This document shows positions 58,750 to 64,000 of a stretch of 64,000 bases of DNA, piece by piece. The notes beneath the pieces are model-generated. The model was not told where the DNA came from. It saw nothing but the letters and a program-made list of their open reading frames with translations, and ran no database searches. The position numbers and the translations under genes were made by a program. Position 1 is the stretch's first letter, and each line of letters opens with the position of its first letter. The stretch covers positions 1 through 64,000 of the forward strand of contig NZ_JAUSFI010000092.1 in NCBI RefSeq assembly GCF_030651495.1. The letters are read 5' to 3'. This stretch comes from Undibacterium sp. (GTDB lineage: Bacteria > Pseudomonadota > Gammaproteobacteria > Burkholderiales > Burkholderiaceae_D).

Positions 58750-59553
58750 TTAACTTAGCTCATTTTGATAGTGATAAGCACTAGTTAGATACAATCCTCG
58801 ACGCAACTCAACCGGCTTATCACCGTAAGTAAATGAAACCCGCTCTACATTCAACAATGGAGTCCCGACACTCACGTTAAGCAATTGCGAAACAAACTGA
58901 TCTGCACACACGGCACGGATTTCCTCCGATGCTCGTATCATATGCGTGCCGAACTCAGTCTCAAACAATCCATACATCGGCCCCTTGTACTCATTCAGCC
59001 GTTCTGCCGTCAAACCTTTAAAAATAACCCCAGGTAACCACAATTCATCCAAAATGGTTGGCACCCCCGAAAAGGACAGCACGCGACGCAAAAACACAAC
59101 TGAATCACCTGATTTGATATTCAATGATCGGGCGACTTCTGCCGGAGCACGCAGTCGTTTAACTTCAACAATTTTATTTTCTGGATAATGTGGAACTCCC
59201 TCATCAGGCAACAGACGCAAAAACCTAAACTGAGAGCGCGCCTCATGATGGGTAGCAACAAAAGTGCCCTTACCCTGACGCCGAACTACCAAATTTTCAG
59301 CAGAGAGTTCATCAATTGCCTTGCGCACAGTACCCTGACTCACCTTAAAACGAATTGCCAATTCGTTTTCACTGGGAATTAATTCACCAGGTTTCCACTC
59401 GCCGGACTGAAGGCCCTGCGTAATGAGCGCTTTGATCTGTTGATATAAAGGACTAAAAGTAGGCGACGTACCGGGCAAGGAATTACCAATTCCCACAACC
59501 TGCGGAGCCGCGCTACTGTTCTGATTATTTGCAGTTGAAGAGATAGAATTCAT
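58750..59553 (-). CDS. GntR/UTRA (HutC-type) transcriptional regulator
   Basis: A 267-residue regulator. The N-terminal winged-helix of about residues 38-105 reads LYQQIKALITQGLQSGEWKPGELIPSENELAIRFKVSQGTVRKAIDELSAENLVVRRQGKGTFV. The C-terminal UTRA ligand-binding domain follows, ending RRGLYLTSAYHYQNELS. The ATG at 59553 has GAGG 5 bases upstream. It lies directly upstream of sdhC and divergent from mdh, so it probably controls both; its ligand would be a TCA-cycle or related acid, by inference. Confidence 0.88.
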   Translation of the reverse strand: MNSISSTANNQNSSAAPQVVGIGNSLPGTSPTFSPLYQQIKALITQGLQSGEWKPGELIPSENELAIRFKVSQGTVRKAIDELSAENLVVRRQGKGTFVATHHEARSQFRFLRLLPDEGVPHYPENKIVEVKRLRAPAEVARSLNIKSGDSVVFLRRVLSFSGVPTILDELWLPGVIFKGLTAERLNEYKGPMYGLFETEFGTHMIRASEEIRAVCADQFVSQLLNVSVGTPLLNVERVSFTYGDKPVELRRGLYLTSAYHYQNELS

Positions 59554-59958
59554 AGACCTCAATTTCACCACAAAACTCACCACTTAGTCCAGAACAACCT
59601 ATCAACTTATGTATCTTATATAAGACATAAGATATTGATTGACACGATACGCAAGCCGACCTAAACTCCCGTAAACTGCACGCACTTCCTTACCGAACGC
59701 TTTATTGCAAACACATTTCAGTCACGCCAGACGCACGTAAAAAAGAATATACAACTCAAACATAAACTGCAAAAAACAACTTAATTTGGTGGTTGTTATT
59801 AGTAGAATTGAGTTTGCACTCTAAATTCGGCTGACTTGAGCTGTCTTCAACGGTATCATTACGCGTTTGCATGCTTTGCAATGTATAGAATAAGTGCCTA
59901 TAGATTGCAAAGACGCTAATTTGAACATCATTTTTTTACACCACCTCGGAGATGCATC
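59554..59958. promoter_or_regulatory. gntR-mdh divergent region with palindromes
   Basis: 405 bases between the divergent gntR and mdh genes. The 12-bp perfect palindrome TCTTATATAAGA (59614-59625) lies within a larger near-palindrome bounded by CTTATG (59606-59611) and CATAAG (59626-59631), about 55 bases upstream of gntR. This is a good candidate autoregulatory operator. GGAG lies before the mdh start. Confidence 0.55.
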
Positions 59959-60948
59959 ATGGCGAAGTCCCCTATGCGCGTAGCTGTTACCGGCGCTGCT
60001 GGCCAAATCGGCTATTCCCTTCTGTTTCGTATCGCTAATGGCGACATGCTGGGCAAAGACCAGCCAGTTATTTTGCAATTACTGGAAATTCCTGATGAAA
60101 AAGCACAAAAAGCGCTGAAAGGCGTCATGATGGAAATCGATGACTGCGCTTTCCCGTTGTTAGCTGGCATGAGCGCTCACAGCGATCCAATGACCGCATT
60201 TAAAGACATTGACGTTGCTCTGTTGGTTGGCGCTCGTCCACGCGGTCCTGGCATGGAACGTAAAGACCTGCTGGAAGCCAATGCACAGATTTTTACCGTA
60301 CAAGGTAAAGCTTTGGATGCAGTCGCTTCACGCAATGTCAAAATATTGGTTGTCGGCAACCCAGCCAACACCAATGCTTACATTGCAATGAAATCAGCGC
60401 CAAGTCTGCCAGCGAAAAACTTTACTGCAATGTTGCGTCTGGATCATAACCGCGCATTATCACAAGTTGCCGCAAAAATCGGCAAGCCAGTTGCCGCAAT
60501 CGAAAAACTTTGCGTTTGGGGCAATCACTCTCCGACGATGTATGCCGATTACCGTTTTGCTACCGCTGATGGTCAATCTGTTAAAGAATTGATCAACGAT
60601 CAAGTCTGGAACAAAGACGTATTCCTGCCTACAGTAGGCAAGCGCGGTGCTGCAATTATTGAAGCACGTGGTCTGTCGTCTGCCGCATCTGCAGCAAATG
60701 CAGCAATTGACCATGTGCGTGACTGGGTACTGGGAACTAATGGCAAGTGGACAACAATGGGCATTCCATCGGATGGTTCCTATGGCATTCCAGAAGGCAC
60801 TATGTTCGGTTTCCCTGTTACTACCGAAAATGGTGAATACACTATTGTTCAAGGCTTGGAAATTGATGAATTTTCTCGTGAACGCATCAACTTCACTCTG
60901 GCAGAGTTGCAAGAAGAACGCGATGGCGTCAAGCACTTAGTAGGTTAA
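59959..60948 (+). CDS. mdh: Malate dehydrogenase
   Basis: A 329-residue NAD-dependent enzyme oxidising malate to oxaloacetate. The cofactor loop is [15 protein letters not shown], substrate-binding arginines lie in [13 protein letters not shown], and the catalytic His190 is in [13 protein letters not shown]. It is of the cytosolic-MDH-like type usual for betaproteobacteria. CTCGGAG precedes the ATG. A terminator follows 9 bases after the stop. Confidence 0.97.
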   Translation: MAKSPMRVAVTGAAGQIGYSLLFRIANGDMLGKDQPVILQLLEIPDEKAQKALKGVMMEIDDCAFPLLAGMSAHSDPMTAFKDIDVALLVGARPRGPGMERKDLLEANAQIFTVQGKALDAVASRNVKILVVGNPANTNAYIAMKSAPSLPAKNFTAMLRLDHNRALSQVAAKIGKPVAAIEKLCVWGNHSPTMYADYRFATADGQSVKELINDQVWNKDVFLPTVGKRGAAIIEARGLSSAASAANAAIDHVRDWVLGTNGKWTTMGIPSDGSYGIPEGTMFGFPVTTENGEYTIVQGLEIDEFSRERINFTLAELQEERDGVKHLVG

Positions 60949-60955
60949 TAGCATT

Positions 60956-61004
60956 AAAAACAGGTTTGGTACGCGAATGTGCCAAACCTGTTTCTCCCTT
61001 TTTT
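60956..61004 (+). terminator. Terminator of mdh
   Basis: AAACAGGTTTGG (60958-60969) pairs with CCAAACCTGTTT (60982-60993) around TACGCGAATGTG, followed by CTCCCTTTTTTAG. It lies between mdh and the CitE-like gene, so the latter depends on readthrough or on a promoter not visible in the short gap. Confidence 0.85.
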
Positions 61005-61019
61005 AGCACATCGACACTG

Positions 61020-61991
61020 ATGCATCCATCCCAAGTATTATTTCAGGATCAGTTATCACCGGTTTTTCTGCCGGTTTGTGATCACTATGCAGGTTCTGAA
61101 AAATTAATGCATAAATCAATGGCTCTTCAAAATGAGTTGGGTGCCATTTTTGATATTACGTTTGACTGCGAAGATGGCGCTGCCGCTGGCAATGAAACCG
61201 AACACGCTCAATTAGTCGCATCACTATTAGACTCAGAAAACAACAGACTACATCGTATCGGTGTACGGGTGCACGATATACATAGTCCCTTTTTTGAACA
61301 AGATATTGCTATTATTGTAGCTGCTGCCGCAAGCAAACTTGCCTACATGGTATTGCCCAAAGTCGAGAATGCGGCACAAGTGAGCGTAGCGATAGCACAC
61401 ATTAACGGCATCGCTAAAGCACATGGACGTGAACAACTGCCTATTCATGTCCTGATAGAAACCCACAGTGCACTAGCCGATGTGCATCAAATCGCTGCGC
61501 TGCCACAAGTGGAATGTCTATCCTTTGGAATCATGGATTTTGTCTCTTCTCATTTTGGTGCAATTCCCGCGAATGCGATGCGTTCACCCGGGCAATTTTC
61601 GCATCCACTGGTGATGCGTGCAAAACTAGAAATCGCCGCAGCATGCCATCGCTTTGGCAAAACACCCTCACACAATGTTACTACCGAAATCAAAGATACT
61701 GCGATCGTCGCAAGTGACGCAACTCGTGCCATACTAGAGTGCGGTTACACTAGAATGTGGAGTATTCATCCGAATCAGATCAAGCCCGTAGTCAAAGCGT
61801 TATCCCCAAGAAGTGCAGAGATCAACGAGGCCATTACCATATTAACTGCGGCACAACAAGAGCAATGGGGGCCGATTCAAATGAATGGCCGCTTGCATGA
61901 CAGAGCCAGTTATCGACATTACTGGATGCTTTTAAAAAAAGCACAAATGACGCAAATAACACTACCTGAAAATGCACAAATTTTTTTGTAA
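61020..61991 (+). CDS. HpcH/HpaI-family CoA-ester lyase (CitE-like)
   Basis: A 323-residue TIM-barrel lyase of the CitE-like group. Substrate and metal sites include DCEDGAAAGNE (Asp/Glu metal ligands), VRVHD, LPKVENAAQV, IETHSALADVHQIA, SFGIMDFVSSHFGAIP and a late MWSIHPNQIKPV. Relatives cleave malyl-CoA, citramalyl-CoA or citryl-CoA; which one applies here is open. The ATG at 61020 has no clear ribosome-binding site, but an earlier in-frame start would lie inside the mdh terminator. Confidence 0.82.
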   Translation: MHPSQVLFQDQLSPVFLPVCDHYAGSEKLMHKSMALQNELGAIFDITFDCEDGAAAGNETEHAQLVASLLDSENNRLHRIGVRVHDIHSPFFEQDIAIIVAAAASKLAYMVLPKVENAAQVSVAIAHINGIAKAHGREQLPIHVLIETHSALADVHQIAALPQVECLSFGIMDFVSSHFGAIPANAMRSPGQFSHPLVMRAKLEIAAACHRFGKTPSHNVTTEIKDTAIVASDATRAILECGYTRMWSIHPNQIKPVVKALSPRSAEINEAITILTAAQQEQWGPIQMNGRLHDRASYRHYWMLLKKAQMTQITLPENAQIFL

Positions 61992-62033
61992 AAACCATGG
62001 CAAAAATTTACTACCAGCAAAGAGGAGACCGTC

Positions 62034-62531
62034 GTGAAAAAAATATTTCAACTAATTAGCGTGGCAACACTAACTACTAGCATCCTAGCCCTGTCTGCAC
62101 AAGTTCAAGCCAGCAATACCACAAGTAAAACAGTAAGTAAAACAAAGTCAATTGCTAAAGAAAATAGGATTGTAGCTGTGCCGCAGATCGCCGATGAGGA
62201 TGATGCAGAGCCAAACATTCAACAAAGTAATGCCTTTGAGTACAAATGCGAACTCGGCAATTCATTGACCCTTTTCACCAATACAGAGGATGACAAGCAT
62301 GTTGCCATGCGTTGGAAAAAACGCTTGTATCGCATGACGCGAATTGAAACTTCAACCGGCGCAAACCGTTTCGAGAATCGCAAAGCAGGCTTTGTTTTTA
62401 TCGGCATTCCTGCCAAGGGTTTATTGCTCGACTCTCACAAAGCTCAGCAACTCGCCAATGAGTGCAAAACGACAGAAGCAGTCTTGGCAGCAGCTCCAGC
62501 CGTAAGCGAAACTCCAGCACAGCCAAAATAA
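62034..62531 (+). CDS. Small exported protein of unknown function
   Basis: A 165-residue protein with a signal peptide (residues 1-26, ending AQVQA). It starts with GTG, preceded by AGAGGAG. After a Thr/Ser/Lys linker comes a compact beta-rich part (YKCELGNSLTLFTNTEDD, KHVAMRWKKRLYRMTRIET, GFVFIGIPAKGLLLD, QLANEC) with two cysteines that could form a disulfide. This loosely resembles the MliC lysozyme-inhibitor fold, but the match is weak. It is followed by the acnA leader. Confidence 0.65.
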   Translation: MKKIFQLISVATLTTSILALSAQVQASNTTSKTVSKTKSIAKENRIVAVPQIADEDDAEPNIQQSNAFEYKCELGNSLTLFTNTEDDKHVAMRWKKRLYRMTRIETSTGANRFENRKAGFVFIGIPAKGLLLDSHKAQQLANECKTTEAVLAAAPAVSETPAQPK

Positions 62532-62574
62532 TTTGGCATTTAAAACCGCTAGGCAACACCGAAAATAACAGTCG

Positions 62575-62664
62575 TTTCATTTTCAGAATTGTGCGTGTTT
62601 TGTTTTTATGTTTTGACTTTTTAAGTCAAGAATCATTCGAAAATGAAAAAGCTAGCAGCTTTTT
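62575..62664 (+). promoter_or_regulatory. Hairpin leader upstream of acnA
   Basis: A long-range inverted repeat TTTCATTTTC (62575-62584) / GAAAATGAAA (62639-62648) encloses TTGACTT (62613-62619) / AAGTCAA (62623-62629). It overlaps by three bases a terminator-like hairpin AAAAAGCT (62646-62653) / AGCTTTTT (62657-62664). The second hairpin may end the upstream gene's transcript or act as an attenuator 30 bases before the acnA start. Confidence 0.45.
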
Positions 62665-62695
62665 TGATCAATGATTTTTGAATAAAGGAGTAGCC

Positions 62696-64000
62696 ATGAG
62701 CCAAACCACGTACAAAGACATATTCAAGACACTGAAAGATTTCAAAATTTCAGAAACCAAAAAAGGCAAATTTTTCTCCCTGCCTGCTTTGGAAAAATCG
62801 CTCGGCATCACTCTTTCACGCCTGCCAGTCTCGATCCGGATCGTTCTTGAATCGGTTTTGCGCAACTGCGACGGTAAGAAAATCACCGAGGAACACGTCA
62901 AGCAACTGGCCAATTGGGGCGCAACGGCAAACCGTATTGACGAGATTCCCTTCGTCGTCGCGCGCGTGGTATTGCAGGATTTCACTGGTGTTCCCTTGCT
63001 GGCAGACTTGGCCGTGATGCGCGACGTTGCAGCCAAATTTGGCAAAAACCCTAAAAACATCGAACCGTTAGTACCGGTTGACCTAGTGGTTGATCACTCG
63101 GTACAAATCGATCATTTCCGCGAAAAAAAGCACTTGACCTGAACATGAAACTGGAGTTCTCGCGCAATAACGAGCGTTACCACTTCATAAAATGGGGCAT
63201 GCAGGCATTTGAAACTTTCGGCGTAGTTCCTCCCGGTTTTGGTATCGTGCATCAGGTTAATCTGGAATACCTGGCGCGCGGCGCACACAAACTCAGTTAC
63301 CAAACTAAAGACGCCCAGAAAAATGAAATTTACTATCCGGACACGCTGGTTGGTACCGATTACCACACCACCATGATCAATGGTATCGGCGTGGTTGGCT
63401 GGGGCGTGGGCGGGATCGAAGCGGAGGCCGGCATGCTCGGCCAGCCGGTCTATTTTTTGACGCCAGACGTAGTCGGAGTGAATCTGACAAACGCCTTGCG
63501 CGAAGGCTGCACCGCCACCGATCTGGTATTAACCATTACCGAGATGCTGCGCCAGGCTAAGGTCGTCGGTAAATTTGTCGAATTTTTTGGTGAAGGCACA
63601 CGTTCGCTGTCACTGACAGACCGTGCCACTATCGCCAATATGGCACCCGAATACGGCGCTACCATGGGGTTTTTTCCGGTCGATGAGGTCACTATCGATT
63701 ACTTCAAAGGCACAGGTCGCAGCAAGGCAGAGATCGCCGCATTCAAAGCTTATTTTAAAGCCCAAAAAATGTTTGGCATTCCGAAACAAGGCGACATCGA
63801 CTACAGCAATGAACTGTCATTGGATCTGGCCAGCGTTGCGCCTTCGCTAGCGGGTCCCAAACGGCCACAGGATCGTATCGAAATCGGCAATATCAAATCC
63901 ACTTTCATCGACTTATTTAGCAAACCGATTTCTGACAATGGTTTCAATAAAAAAGCCGAAGACTTAAATGCGATCTACACCGATGAGGATGGCATTAAAG
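62696..64000 (+). pseudogene. acnA: Aconitate hydratase AcnA, frameshifted and cut by the window end
   Basis: It begins at ATG 62696 after AAAGGAG and reads as AcnA through [20 protein letters not shown], then hits a stop at 63140-63142. The continuation [16 protein letters not shown] is in the next frame and stays open to the window end, covering [32 protein letters not shown] and [13 protein letters not shown]. Adding one A to the seven-A run at 63123-63129 restores a single frame. In addition the active-site motif TDSHTT reads TDYHTT (codon TAC, 63361-63363), where the family Ser contacts substrate. This is either a decaying gene or sequence error; the cluster cysteines lie beyond the window. 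Confidence 0.8.

Noticed and set aside
60966-61019. Earlier TTG start for the CitE-like lyase
   Set aside because: It would place the start codon inside the mdh terminator stem, and the added residues do not resemble the family.

Overview
The window looks like chromosomal DNA of a betaproteobacterium of the order Burkholderiales, most likely Oxalobacteraceae (Undibacterium- or Herminiimonas-like). This is inferred from gene order (gntR-sdhCDAB-sdhE-gltA-odhAB-lpdA beside mdh, a CitE-like lyase and acnA; divergent ratA/smpB; DUF2863 and DUF4124 proteins) and from the moderate base composition with AT-rich intergenic regions. No plasmid, phage, CRISPR or conjugative genes were seen. The only mobile-element trace is a decayed IS3-family transposase next to a tRNA-Pro gene.

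Layout. 0.3-5.8 kb (+): a glutathione transferase and a DUF2863 protein, then two acyl-CoA dehydrogenases resembling the PimC/PimD pair and two overlapping MaoC-type hydratases. 5.8-6.0 kb: a terminator followed by a foldable non-coding segment. 6.1-7.7 kb (-): a CYTH phosphatase and an M14 carboxypeptidase. 7.9-8.9 kb: tRNA-Pro(GGG) and the IS3 remnant. 9.0-13.5 kb: an FAD amine-oxidase-like protein and a CBS-pair protein (-), then a sulfhydrylase, an alpha/beta hydrolase and a LysE exporter (+). 13.7-15.4 kb (-): a chemoreceptor. 15.9-25.2 kb (-): a long fatty-acid or acyl-CoA catabolic block (thiolase, acyl-CoA dehydrogenase, two SDRs, PaaI thioesterase, CurA-like reductase, GST) followed by an epoxide-hydrolase-like protein, a 4HBT thioesterase and a GNAT protein. 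25.6-27.3 kb (+): an MHS-type MFS transporter with a large extra loop. 27.3-34.1 kb (-): a purine/queuosine block guaB, a GAF-GGDEF-like gene, guaA, queE, queD, tadA and an LD-carboxypeptidase. 34.2-36.4 kb: small genes including rnfH, ratA and smpB. 36.8-38.9 kb (+): an OmpR/EnvZ-like two-component system.

38.95-44.2 kb (-) holds the most unusual gene: a 1751-residue, almost proline-free, 14-residue-repeat coiled-coil protein with one C-terminal membrane anchor, lying between the two-component system and upp. From 46.0 to 59.6 kb the minus strand carries zapE, lpdA, a PspC-domain gene, odhB, odhA, gltA, sdhE, sdhB, sdhA, sdhD, sdhC and a GntR/UTRA regulator. Divergently, from 60 kb, come mdh, a CitE-like lyase, a secreted small protein and acnA. 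This supplies most of the TCA cycle from one locus, with the GntR protein as its probable local regulator. The acnA reading frame is broken by a one-base shortfall in an A-run and also carries an active-site substitution. It continues past the window edge.

The main candidates for undescribed biology are the giant coiled-coil protein, a purine-rich ATACT-N7-AGTAT motif recurring at three gene ends, a three-way-junction RNA candidate near 5.9 kb, and a degenerate GGDEF gene embedded in the GMP-synthesis block.
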